Below are positions 53,167-60,622 of a DNA stretch of 64,000 nt, piece by piece (the first letter of the stretch is position 1; each line of letters begins with the position of its first letter). Source of the DNA: Kordia sp. TARA_039_SRF (GTDB lineage Bacteria; Bacteroidota; Bacteroidia; Flavobacteriales; Flavobacteriaceae). The DNA lies in contig SMNH02000003.1 in assembly GCA_006383075.2 (NCBI GenBank), positions 426,496 to 490,495 on the forward strand. The letters run 5' to 3'. The position numbers were made by a program, and so were the translations under genes. The notes under the pieces are model-generated. The model had not been told where the DNA came from. It was given only the letters and a program-made list of their open reading frames with translations, and searched no databases.

Positions 53167-54429
53167 TTATGGAATCAAAGCAGAAGGAATTGTACTATCA
53201 GCCAAACGCAAATAAAACATTCCTGTTCCTGAAAGTCCTAACATGAGTCCTGGGTTTTCTTGCTGACCAATAGTGCGTCCGCTCGGATCATTCACTCCAC
53301 TTGGAAATGTAACTCCCGTAGCATCGTATTGAGAAATTCCGAAATCTCCAGCGTTTCTAGCTATTTGCGCATATTCTGGATGATTCAATAATTGACTCGC
53401 ATATAGTAAAATATCTGCGTTTCCAGCCAATCCGTGACAGAGAGAAAAATTTGCCTGCGCATTTACGTTTGTTTCTTGTAGTACCGTTCTTTTTGTCGTT
53501 TCTAAAGCAATTTTCGCTTCTTGTAAAAAATAATCAAGAGAAGTCATTTCATAGGCTTTTAAATGCGCAATCGCGATGCCTGGTGCACCGTGACACCACA
53601 TTACACCATAATTTGGCGTTTTTGTACCGTCGTATTCCCGTAAATCTGGCCAGTTTTGTGTTTGCGGATTGAACCATTGCTTTTCGTAATTGAATCCGCC
53701 AATAGCAGCATGCCAATACGCTTCCTGCTTGGTTGTAGCGTACAATTCCATCAAAGCTGATGCAATTCCTGATGCGCCATGCGAGTAGCCTGTAAGTGCA
53801 TTTTTAGCATCAACCGTCATCCACGAATAAATTTCTCCTTTTTTGAAAGCTTTCTTCAAGAGAAATTGTCCACACTTTTCAGCAATTTGAAGAAAATCAT
53901 CATCTTGTTCGGCGTAATAAAGTTTTAGCAATACCGAAATCGCGCCTGCCGCGCCTGAAATGATATCAACTTCATAATCGGAAACTTCTTGGTCTTTTAC
54001 AGATTTTATATAGGAAAGTGCTCTTTCAACCAACTCTAAGTTCCCTGATTTTTTCCCGATGCGCCACAAGGTAAATCCAACACCAATTTTCCCAGAATAG
54101 TATCCAAAATTATTCACCTTATCTTCATCCATATTTGCATAAATGGTACGCAATGTACCGTTGAGCGTATGCAAAATGATTGGATCTTGTGTTTTTTCAT
54201 ACAATTCTGCCAAAAACGACGCAATTCCCGTTAAGCCGCTATACAATTCAATGCCACACGCCTTTACAACCGTTTCGTACACAGTGCCTACAGGTGCAAC
54301 TTCATGACCTATCCAATTGCACATATCTTTGTACCATAAGGCTTCTTTTGCTAGGTATTTACCAATGTTGTATGCGGTTTTTATATACATTTGCACGTCT
54401 TTTTTGAGAGTGGTTTCTATATTATTCAT
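53167..54429 (-). CDS. LanC-type lanthionine cyclase
   Basis: 420 residues, an alpha/alpha-barrel of LanC type. The catalytic and zinc-binding parts are intact: His217 in GYSHGASGIAS, Cys279-His280 in MWCHGAPGIA, and Cys331-His332 in LCHGLAGNAD. These match the active His and the Cys/Cys/His zinc site of NisC-type cyclases, which add Cys thiols to dehydrated Ser/Thr. The start overlaps the HopA1-type gene by 8 bases (ATGAATAA). No dehydratase domain is fused, so dehydration must come from partners, and the two upstream genes offer kinase and lyase. The 290-residue Thr/Cys repeat protein is the likely substrate. Confidence 0.92.
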   Translation of the reverse strand: MNNIETTLKKDVQMYIKTAYNIGKYLAKEALWYKDMCNWIGHEVAPVGTVYETVVKACGIELYSGLTGIASFLAELYEKTQDPIILHTLNGTLRTIYANMDEDKVNNFGYYSGKIGVGFTLWRIGKKSGNLELVERALSYIKSVKDQEVSDYEVDIISGAAGAISVLLKLYYAEQDDDFLQIAEKCGQFLLKKAFKKGEIYSWMTVDAKNALTGYSHGASGIASALMELYATTKQEAYWHAAIGGFNYEKQWFNPQTQNWPDLREYDGTKTPNYGVMWCHGAPGIAIAHLKAYEMTSLDYFLQEAKIALETTKRTVLQETNVNAQANFSLCHGLAGNADILLYASQLLNHPEYAQIARNAGDFGISQYDATGVTFPSGVNDPSGRTIGQQENPGLMLGLSGTGMFYLRLADSTIPSALIP

Positions 54430-55477
54430 ACGATGGAAAGCTTGGCGTTAATGCAGTGTGTTTGTTAAGATGTAAACGATTTAATGACATGCCTTTTCGA
54501 GCTAACGAATTGACAACGGTTTCAAAAGTTTGTGCAGCATTTTTTTCTTGTTGAAATGCTTCTACCAGCGCTGTTGCAATGGTAGTAGAGCGACTCATTC
54601 CAAAACTTTGCCCCTTTCCAGGATCTTCCGCGTAGCCAACTCCTTTATAAAGTTTTTTGGTAAACATCGGAATTTCGTCTACAAGATACGGTTCTAAATT
54701 TGGAATGACATGATGTAAAATCATTGCGACGATTTGAACATGTTTTTTACTGAGATACAACACTGCCGAATCAGAACGCACGTACAATTCTGGGTGATTT
54801 AAACATTTGAATTGAAACGGAATTTTATAATCGTTTAAGGTTGTGGTGAGAATGTTGATGAGTTTTGACGCGCCTTCTGGCGTTACATTCCAATAAATTC
54901 GTCCGATTTCAGCTTCTTGTGGAAACATTTCATCACTAAATACATGATAAAACACAGGTTGAAGGTTTCTATTTTCTTTTTGTCGCGAGAGATTCACCTT
55001 TGTGTTGATAGCAGCTTGTGTTTGCTGCGGATTTACAAATTGAAAGCTATTGGGTTGCAACCAACGCAACTCGCCATTTTTTTGAACGTACACGCTTCCT
55101 GTTTTAGTGTCAATATTGTAAATATTCCAATGGTAATCGAATCCGTTTGTAGAAGTATTTGCTTGTGAAAGCTCGTTCATAAATGCTTCTCGCTCGGTTT
55201 TTGGTGGAAGTTTTGACGTGTGTTTGTCATTTTGAATCCCACAGTAAAATTTGGAATAAATTGCATTGGTAAGCGTATTGATAAGATTGACACGCTGTTG
55301 TTGCGAATCGACGGTAGTATTGCTTCCGAACGATTTAAAGTCTTCCGCAAAAGTTTGATACGGCATCTGATTTTGAACGTATTCTTCTTCTCCATGTACT
55401 TTAAACGTAGTCAATGAAGTGATTTCAATAGCATCAATAATTTGCTGTACTTGTTGTGTGTATGTGTTGTTTTCCAT
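54422..55477 (-). CDS. HopA1-type protein, candidate phospho-Thr/Ser lyase
   Basis: 351 residues from ATG 55477 (a TTG at 55489 is less likely). The C-terminal part (~170-310) has the HopA1 effector-family pattern: PVFYHVFSDE, IGRIYWNVTPEG, IPFQFKCLNHPE, YVRSDSAVLYL and GKGQSFGMSR. HopA1-type proteins in class V lanthipeptide and thioamitide pathways remove phosphate from phosphorylated Ser/Thr to leave dehydroamino acids; they are related in fold to OspF-type phosphothreonine lyases. It is coupled at both ends: 4 bases after the kinase stop and overlapping the cyclase. No type III secretion features are nearby, so an effector role is unlikely. Confidence 0.8.
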   Translation of the reverse strand: MENNTYTQQVQQIIDAIEITSLTTFKVHGEEEYVQNQMPYQTFAEDFKSFGSNTTVDSQQQRVNLINTLTNAIYSKFYCGIQNDKHTSKLPPKTEREAFMNELSQANTSTNGFDYHWNIYNIDTKTGSVYVQKNGELRWLQPNSFQFVNPQQTQAAINTKVNLSRQKENRNLQPVFYHVFSDEMFPQEAEIGRIYWNVTPEGASKLINILTTTLNDYKIPFQFKCLNHPELYVRSDSAVLYLSKKHVQIVAMILHHVIPNLEPYLVDEIPMFTKKLYKGVGYAEDPGKGQSFGMSRSTTIATALVEAFQQEKNAAQTFETVVNSLARKGMSLNRLHLNKHTALTPSFPSYE

Positions 55478-55481
55478 CGTC

Positions 55482-56561
55482 TTAATCAATTAAATTCCAT
55501 TGCTTAGCAATTCCTTCAACATCGCTCAATAAATGATGGCAAAATTGAAGAATTCGCGTTGAATTGGCAGATATTTGCGGTTGTGCCATATTGTTTTCAA
55601 AAGCAGTTTGCAGCATTCGTGCAGCCGTGTATGAAAGTGTTTTGAGTAATTTTTCTCTAGCTTCTACACTGGAATATTTTTGAGCTGAAGCATACGTTTT
55701 CCAAAGTAATTTTACAACAGGCGTAATGGCTTCCATCGTTAAAAATTCCATGCCAGGCATTTGTTGATGCTGTTGAATGCTTTGATTGTTAAAACTTAAA
55801 ACCCACGCACAGAAATACGATTGAAAAACGCCCGCCACGTCCCACAACGGATCGCCCAAATCGGCAATTTCCCAATCAATCAATTTCACATCTTCGTTAT
55901 TTGGCATTACAATAAAATTCATCCACTTAATGTCTCCGTGAATAAGACTTGTAGCTTCCCACAATGAAGCAACTTTGTCCATTCGTTTCACCAAATCGGG
56001 ATGTTTTTGAATGGCCGCGATAACTGCGTTTGTAATTCCTTTTGAGTTGTTGTTGAGTAGTTGGTTGGTGTTTAAAATCCAAGGAATTTGCTTGCTGAAA
56101 AATTGAAGCGAACTATTATTTTTTATTTCTTCGGTAATGTCAAAATGAAAAGAGGCTAAAATATGCGCCATTTTAATAGCATGGTCTTCTGATAGTTTTT
56201 TGTCACGAAATACCACTTCGTGAACATTTTGAGTGTTTGCAAAATATTCCGTCACTAAAATATTATGATACGGATCGTACCCAAAATACTGCGGAATATG
56301 TGTTGCCGTTTCCTGATATAAATCTGATTGATGAATTAAATAATGACTTGTCGCATCTTTCTGCATCAAGTAACTATTGGTGGCATCTTGTGTGATGAGT
56401 TGCTTAACAAATAATCCTTTGTTTTGTTGCTGTTGAATTTTAAAAATGGAGTTTCTGCTTTGTGTTTGTGTGAGCATATAATCTCCAGATAAAAAAGAAG
56501 TAGGCTCTAAAAATCCTTTATCGAGCAAGTAATGTGTGATATTTTTCTTTGTTAAGCGCAT
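55482..56561 (-). CDS. APH-fold kinase of a lanthipeptide-like pathway
   Basis: 359 residues with an aminoglycoside-phosphotransferase/kinase fold. Catalytic loop LIHGDIKWMNF (His208-Gly-Asp210, Asn215), metal-binding LIDWEIADLGDPLWDVAG (Asp229) and a likely ATP-contacting Lys53 in LFVKQL are present, so it should be active. In class V lanthipeptide and thioviridamide-type pathways a kinase of this fold phosphorylates Ser/Thr of the precursor. It is the first gene of the kinase-lyase-cyclase unit and lies after a 132-base inverted-repeat element. A drug-resistance kinase is the alternative, but the neighbours argue against it. Confidence 0.8.
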   Translation of the reverse strand: MRLTKKNITHYLLDKGFLEPTSFLSGDYMLTQTQSRNSIFKIQQQQNKGLFVKQLITQDATNSYLMQKDATSHYLIHQSDLYQETATHIPQYFGYDPYHNILVTEYFANTQNVHEVVFRDKKLSEDHAIKMAHILASFHFDITEEIKNNSSLQFFSKQIPWILNTNQLLNNNSKGITNAVIAAIQKHPDLVKRMDKVASLWEATSLIHGDIKWMNFIVMPNNEDVKLIDWEIADLGDPLWDVAGVFQSYFCAWVLSFNNQSIQQHQQMPGMEFLTMEAITPVVKLLWKTYASAQKYSSVEAREKLLKTLSYTAARMLQTAFENNMAQPQISANSTRILQFCHHLLSDVEGIAKQWNLID

Positions 56562-56583
56562 AGATATTTTGTTTGAGTTTTGA

Positions 56584-56715
56584 AAAGACTGTCTTAAAGT
56601 TTTGAGGTTACGTCATTCTGAACTTGATTCAGAATCTTCTCAAAATAATTTCAAATTGTGATGGGAAACCGAACCATGTTCGATTTGACGATTTTTCAAT
56701 TTTAAGACAGTCTTT
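56584..56715. repeat. 132-base inverted-repeat element
   Basis: Perfect 15-base terminal arms AAAGACTGTCTTAAA (56584-56598) and TTTAAGACAGTCTTT (56701-56715). Inside there is a second palindrome around TTCTGAACTTGATTCAGAA (about 56617-56635), a motif common as a dispersed repeat in this group. It separates the repeat-protein gene from the kinase gene and may be a MITE-like insertion or a shared terminator. Confidence 0.6.
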
Positions 56716-56720
56716 ATACT

Positions 56721-56754
56721 AAAAAATAGCTGTGTCTATGGTAGACAAGCTATT
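56721..56754 (-). terminator. Terminator of the Thr/Cys repeat-protein gene
   Basis: On the minus strand AATAGCTTGTCTA pairs with TAGACA-C-AGCTATT (one bulge, 3-base loop) and runs into a T stretch. It starts two bases after the stop codon of the repeat protein, so that gene is probably transcribed apart from the kinase-lyase-cyclase unit and can reach a different level. Confidence 0.8.
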
Positions 56755-56755
56755 A

Positions 56756-57628
56756 TTAACATACTGGCCAAGCTCCTGTACAACTACGTGTTGGAATACA
56801 ATCTGCTACAGGAATACTATGGATTTGTGCCTGTGCATTTCCGCCACCATGACAACCTTCGTAACCTGTACATCCTAAAAGATGTGTTGGCTCGCATCCT
56901 ACTTGTGTACATACCGTAGCTGCTGTTCCTGGCTGTCCACAGCCTTCATACGCTGTATGACCAAGTGTTTGTGCTTGTGCATCACCTCCTGGACAAACCG
57001 TTGCTGGTCCTGAGCCTGTTGGTGGAATGCATCCTTCATATCCAGTGCATCCTAAAAGGTGTGTTGGACCGCATCCTACTTGTGTACAAACCGTAGCTGC
57101 TGTTCCTGTTCCTTGGTGACAACCTAAATATGCTGTTGGACCAATCGTTTGTGCTTGTGCAGCATTTTGACCACAACCTTGATAGCCTGTTGGTCCTACT
57201 ACAGTACAACCCTGCCATCCAGTAATACCAATAGTTTGTGCTTGTGCAGCATTTTGACCACAACCTTGATAACCTGTTGGACCAACCATAGTACAACCTT
57301 GTGTTCCTGTTGGACCTAAAACATGACACCCTTGCCATCCAGTAACACCAATGGTTTGTGCGCCTGCATGTCCGCCACATCTTGGAATAATCGTAGGACA
57401 AGGTGTAATTGCCGTACAGCCAACTGTGTTTGGCACACATGCTGGAGGTAATGTTGGCGGTAAAATAGTTTGTGGTTGCGTACAACCTTGTGTTCCTGTT
57501 GGACCAACGCAATGACCTGGCTGTGTACAACCATACGTTCCTGTTGGACCAACATTTTGAGCATGTGCACCACCTGGACACGTAAGTGTTACAGGAGGAA
57601 TTCCACATCCATGAAAAAATGTAAACAT
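56756..57628 (-). CDS. Thr/Cys/Gly repeat protein, candidate multi-ring lanthipeptide substrate
   Basis: 290 residues, no signal peptide, no membrane segment, 28 cysteines. Thirteen copies of Thr-x-x-x-Gly-Cys occur (TGTYGC, TGWQGC, TGYQGC, TAYLGC, THLLGC, TGYEGC and variants), most preceded by Gly-Pro or Ile-Gly. Other units: CTQVGC twice, and an (A)QAQTIG spacer at least five times. Longer duplicated blocks (GTAATVCTQVGC...THLLGCTGYEGC, twice) show growth by internal duplication. The fixed Thr-to-Cys spacing is what a lanthionine-ring maker would need. No classical acidic leader is seen; the first ~20 residues end in a CPGGA. It lies next to a kinase, a HopA1 lyase and a LanC cyclase. A metal-binding or disulfide-rich structural protein is the alternative. 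Confidence 0.8.
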   Translation of the reverse strand: MFTFFHGCGIPPVTLTCPGGAHAQNVGPTGTYGCTQPGHCVGPTGTQGCTQPQTILPPTLPPACVPNTVGCTAITPCPTIIPRCGGHAGAQTIGVTGWQGCHVLGPTGTQGCTMVGPTGYQGCGQNAAQAQTIGITGWQGCTVVGPTGYQGCGQNAAQAQTIGPTAYLGCHQGTGTAATVCTQVGCGPTHLLGCTGYEGCIPPTGSGPATVCPGGDAQAQTLGHTAYEGCGQPGTAATVCTQVGCEPTHLLGCTGYEGCHGGGNAQAQIHSIPVADCIPTRSCTGAWPVC

Positions 57629-57798
57629 AATAATTAAAGTTAAAGGTTAATAATATGATTTTTAAAATCTTACGATTTTGGAAATTGATTTACTCAATCA
57701 ATTTTTAGGTACAATATTTTACTAGACAGGCAATATTCTAAGATTTTAGCTTTTTTAAATTTTCTTTCTATTCATGCCTTTTTTTTAATTCAGAAATA
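57629..57798. promoter_or_regulatory. Leader region of the repeat-protein gene with a hairpin
   Basis: 170 non-coding bases between the 139-residue gene and the repeat protein. ATTGATT-5-AATCAAT (about 57683-57701) forms a hairpin with a T-rich side on the plus strand, and AAAATC/GATTTT lies close by. It could be a weak terminator of the upstream gene; the repeat-protein promoter should lie here, but no perfect -7 box was found. Confidence 0.35.
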
Positions 57799-58218
57799 CT
57801 ATCCACATTTTCCACAGCCACAAACAGGCGCGTACGGATTTTTAGGTTGCTGCGGATTCTTCTTTTGAACTGTGTTTACATATTGTTGATAGATATCTCC
57901 TTGAAAAAATTGTGCTGCGTGTTGCTGTGATTTGGAAGCGGTTTCTGTGTGATTTCCTGTGAGATACGAAGCCGCGTTTTTTATCCAAATGACAGTGCCG
58001 CCAATAGGACTTTGTGATTTTGTTACTTTTACGTGATGTACAATATCTTCATCTTTTATGATGGTTGATTTTTGTAGTCTCGCATCTAAATAGAATCGAA
58101 TAGTATCGTCTGCAGTTCCTTCACCAACAAAACCATACATCATCGTCAAATCCTCCGTTTTTGTTTCGTTGTTTAGAAGACGTTTCGGCAATTCGTCTAA
58201 TGCTATTTTTTTGACCAT
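57799..58218 (-). CDS. 139-residue protein with C-terminal CGCGKCG, cluster-associated
   Basis: From ATG 58218 (the frame opens further upstream inside the S53 gene end, less likely). Residues ~1-85 look like a compact domain (LDELPKRLLNNET, TMMYGFVGEGTADDTIRFYLD, SPIGGTVIWIKN quoted in parts). A polar Gln/Thr/Asn-rich linker (~88-125) leads to the end PYAPVCGCGKCG. The pattern of folded N-terminal part plus short Cys/Gly tail recalls precursor peptides with a domain-like leader, but the tail has no Ser or Thr for lanthionine. It could also be a carrier or metal-binding helper. It sits 37 bases after the S53 gene and before the repeat protein. No family recognised. Confidence 0.7.
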   Translation of the reverse strand: MVKKIALDELPKRLLNNETKTEDLTMMYGFVGEGTADDTIRFYLDARLQKSTIIKDEDIVHHVKVTKSQSPIGGTVIWIKNAASYLTGNHTETASKSQQHAAQFFQGDIYQQYVNTVQKKNPQQPKNPYAPVCGCGKCG

Positions 58219-58255
58219 AATTTTAGTTTTAATGAGATTTTTGATTGAAGCAGTT

Positions 58256-59791
58256 CTACTTGTCAATACTTTCAATAGCTTGCATTAAGGCTTCACCATT
58301 CGGTGTTCCTAAACCAGTGCACGGATTCCAGCCTTCTGCCGCTATGTATAAATTGTTGTTTCCTTCAAGAATTTGATGAAAGGCAGCAGCACCCTTGAGT
58401 TGATACAAATACGGATTAATGAATCCTAATCTGTATCCTAAGTTTTGGTTCATGCGAGCTATCAATGCTGCCCAAAGTGGTGTGGCTAAACTTGTTCCTC
58501 CAATTTTAACCCACTTTCCTTGAAATACAATCGAATATCCAGAGGCATCTGCAGCGTTTGCTGATATATCTGGAATTCCTCTTCCGCCTGCGCTGTAATA
58601 AGGTTCAAATTGTGGAAATTGTTCGATGTATTGTTTTGAAGTTACTGCCTGATATTGGTGTTCTGCAATGCGTTGACTGAATCCACCACCACTTGCTATT
58701 TGCGACTGCGATGTTGATTCGTTCCAAACAGTTTCTGAAGCAATTTTATCATCTGTAATATAGGTTTGTGTTCCGCCACAAGCGAGTACATACGGTGAGT
58801 TGACGGGCACATTTACGTTTGCATATTGCTTATTATTCAACGCGCCATTATCTCCCGAAGCTCCCACAACTGTAATTCCTTTCAAAGCCGCTTCATGAAA
58901 TACATTGTTTAATTCCATGATTTCCTGTTGCGCATACCCTAATTCCGAACCTGCCCAACTGATAGAAATGACTGAGAGTTTATTTTCGGTATCAGCCAAT
59001 GCCATTTTCATCGCGTTTAGAATGCTTGTTGCATAGTAAATGACAAATTTTGCTTTTGGTGCTAAAATTCCAGCTACTTGAATATCAGCCGTCACCTCAA
59101 CGTCATCATTGATTGGTGTTGTTGACGGCGCTCCTACAATTTGAATTTCTGGAACTGGCGTATTGTATTCTGCAAAAAAGCTTTCAAAATCGGCTTGATT
59201 GTATTTTCCACCCAATTCGATGATTCCGATGGTTTCTCCTTCACCATCTCCGTTTGGAAAATTGTAGCTTTCTGCAATTTCCAACACACTATAGCCATGT
59301 GCTGGTTCCTCAATTGGAATTCCTGCCCTACGTCCTACACGCTGTTCTTGATTGCTTTTTACAAATCCCGTTTTTTGAGAAGGATTGACAATGTCTTCTG
59401 CTGTTGCGTTATTTTTTTGTTCTTCGTCAGCAACATCTAAATGAATATCGCCTTGTGAGCTTAAAAATTTAAGTGCGTCAATGGAAGTTGGTGATTCCGC
59501 GTTGACAATGTCTTCAGAAGTGATTTTAATCGTTATTTCTCGTGCTTTTTCATCAAAACTGACGTCCCAATTTTGCGATTCGGCATGTTCTATAATATCG
59601 TTTGCGTCATTTTTGCTTGGCGCGAAAATTTCAGCATGCGAAGTATTTGAGAGGTATTTTCGATTTCTCGGGTGTTTTGTGATGGCATCGTCAATCATTT
59701 TTTGTTGACGTTCTGTAACGTCATTGATTGGCACATATACTTTAATTTCAATTGTGTCAGTTGGCGGTGTGTTTTCGTGGCTAGCTTCCAT
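58256..59791 (-). CDS. S53 family (sedolisin/kumamolisin) serine peptidase
   Basis: 511 residues from ATG 59791. Residues ~1-140 form a pro-kumamolisin-type prodomain (IKVYVPINDVTERQQKMIDD quoted; EITIKITSEDIV). The catalytic domain (~150-511) has Glu232 and Asp236 in VEVTADIQV, Asp314 in GASGDNGA (oxyanion) and Ser434 in GGTSLATP, so the catalytic set is complete. The calcium-site region near WNPCTGLGTPNG is also present. No signal peptide is visible, unlike most secreted sedolisins. Its place next to the repeat protein and the 139-residue protein makes it a candidate maturation protease of that pathway. Confidence 0.92.
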   Translation of the reverse strand: MEASHENTPPTDTIEIKVYVPINDVTERQQKMIDDAITKHPRNRKYLSNTSHAEIFAPSKNDANDIIEHAESQNWDVSFDEKAREITIKITSEDIVNAESPTSIDALKFLSSQGDIHLDVADEEQKNNATAEDIVNPSQKTGFVKSNQEQRVGRRAGIPIEEPAHGYSVLEIAESYNFPNGDGEGETIGIIELGGKYNQADFESFFAEYNTPVPEIQIVGAPSTTPINDDVEVTADIQVAGILAPKAKFVIYYATSILNAMKMALADTENKLSVISISWAGSELGYAQQEIMELNNVFHEAALKGITVVGASGDNGALNNKQYANVNVPVNSPYVLACGGTQTYITDDKIASETVWNESTSQSQIASGGGFSQRIAEHQYQAVTSKQYIEQFPQFEPYYSAGGRGIPDISANAADASGYSIVFQGKWVKIGGTSLATPLWAALIARMNQNLGYRLGFINPYLYQLKGAAAFHQILEGNNNLYIAAEGWNPCTGLGTPNGEALMQAIESIDK

Positions 59792-60060
59792 AAATATTGA
59801 GGTTGATTCAATTACATCAAATTTCCACAATAGCCTTAAAAAATAGATGCGTAGTTTTACTTGGTTTTCAGATTGAGTATTATCACTTTTGAATCTGACA
59901 GAAACTATTACAGACGATTTAGTGCTATTTTATGTTTTGATTTTCAGATAGTTATTCTATTTAGCAAGTGATAAAAAAAGAAAAGTCCCAACATTCACAT
60001 TATAGTAAATGAAGGAACTCATCCGTTCAAGAAAAGTATCAGACATGATATAAAGTATCG

Positions 60061-60501
60061 TTATTCCAACTTATGTATATAGTCCGAAGGATTCATATTT
60101 GTATGTCTTTTAAATGCTTTTGCAAACGATTCTGCATTTCCAAATCCCAACTTTTTTGCTAGTGATTTTATGGTTAGCGTTTTTAACGAATCATCAGTTT
60201 TTAATTCTTTTAAAAGATACTGTATGCGCAAATCATTGATATACGAGCTAAAATTTTTCTCGTAGTGATTGTTAATGATTTTCGATAAATATTTTGGATT
60301 GGTTTTTAGCCTTTTTGCCAATTTAGGTAAGGTCATAGGTTGTAAAAACCCTTGATTGTTCTCAAAATTAGCTAGCTTGTCCATCACATTTAAAACGATG
60401 GTATCGCTAATATTTAAAGAAGTTGTTATCGTTTCTTTTTGCTGCTTTTTTGTGAGAGCAGCCGTTATATATTTTCGTATTTTTTTAAATAGGCATGACA
60501 T
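60061..60501 (-). CDS. AraC-type helix-turn-helix regulator
   Basis: 146 residues; the C-terminal ~100 are an AraC DNA-binding domain (TLPKLAKRLKTNPKYLSKIIN and SLAKKLGFGNAESFAKAFKRH, each read as one HTH; end NPSDYIHKLE). The N-terminal 45 residues are short and basic, without a sensor domain. AraC proteins of the hybrid histidine kinase family in Bacteroidetes end like this, but here no kinase is attached. It lies 270 bases upstream of the S53 gene on the same strand and could control the cluster. Confidence 0.88.
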   Translation of the reverse strand: MSCLFKKIRKYITAALTKKQQKETITTSLNISDTIVLNVMDKLANFENNQGFLQPMTLPKLAKRLKTNPKYLSKIINNHYEKNFSSYINDLRIQYLLKELKTDDSLKTLTIKSLAKKLGFGNAESFAKAFKRHTNMNPSDYIHKLE

Positions 60502-60521
60502 TTTAAGGGTTCTTAAAAATT

Positions 60522-60562
60522 AAAAAAGTCTCGGAATCATTTTGGTAATACAATCCCGAGAC
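60522..60562 (-). terminator. Terminator of the 105-residue gene
   Basis: On the minus strand GTCTCGG and CCGAGAC (60556-60562 and 60528-60534) flank a ~20-base loop region and run into six T. It lies 60 bases after the stop of the gene at 60623-60940. Confidence 0.7.
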
Positions 60563-60622
60563 AGGAATAAAAACATAGTGATTATGTTTCTTCTATAATT
60601 GTTTTAGATTGAAAGCATTTAG

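Noticed and set aside
54422-55477. Type III secretion effector HopA1
   Set aside because: No secretion-system genes or chaperone nearby; the family also includes RiPP lyases and the neighbours fit that role.
55482-56561. Aminoglycoside resistance gene
   Set aside because: The fold is shared with resistance kinases, but it is embedded in an overlapping operon with HopA1-type and LanC genes.
56890-57330. CRISPR-like or tandem non-coding repeat array
   Set aside because: The regular repeats are in one long open frame and the repetition is at protein level with varied codons; no constant repeat/unique spacer pattern.
57036-57608. Alternative 190-residue open frame inside the repeat gene
   Set aside because: It is an out-of-frame by-product of the low stop-codon density of the repeats; the composition (Trp/Arg/Ser/Asn-rich) is not protein-like and the main frame has the ordered motif.
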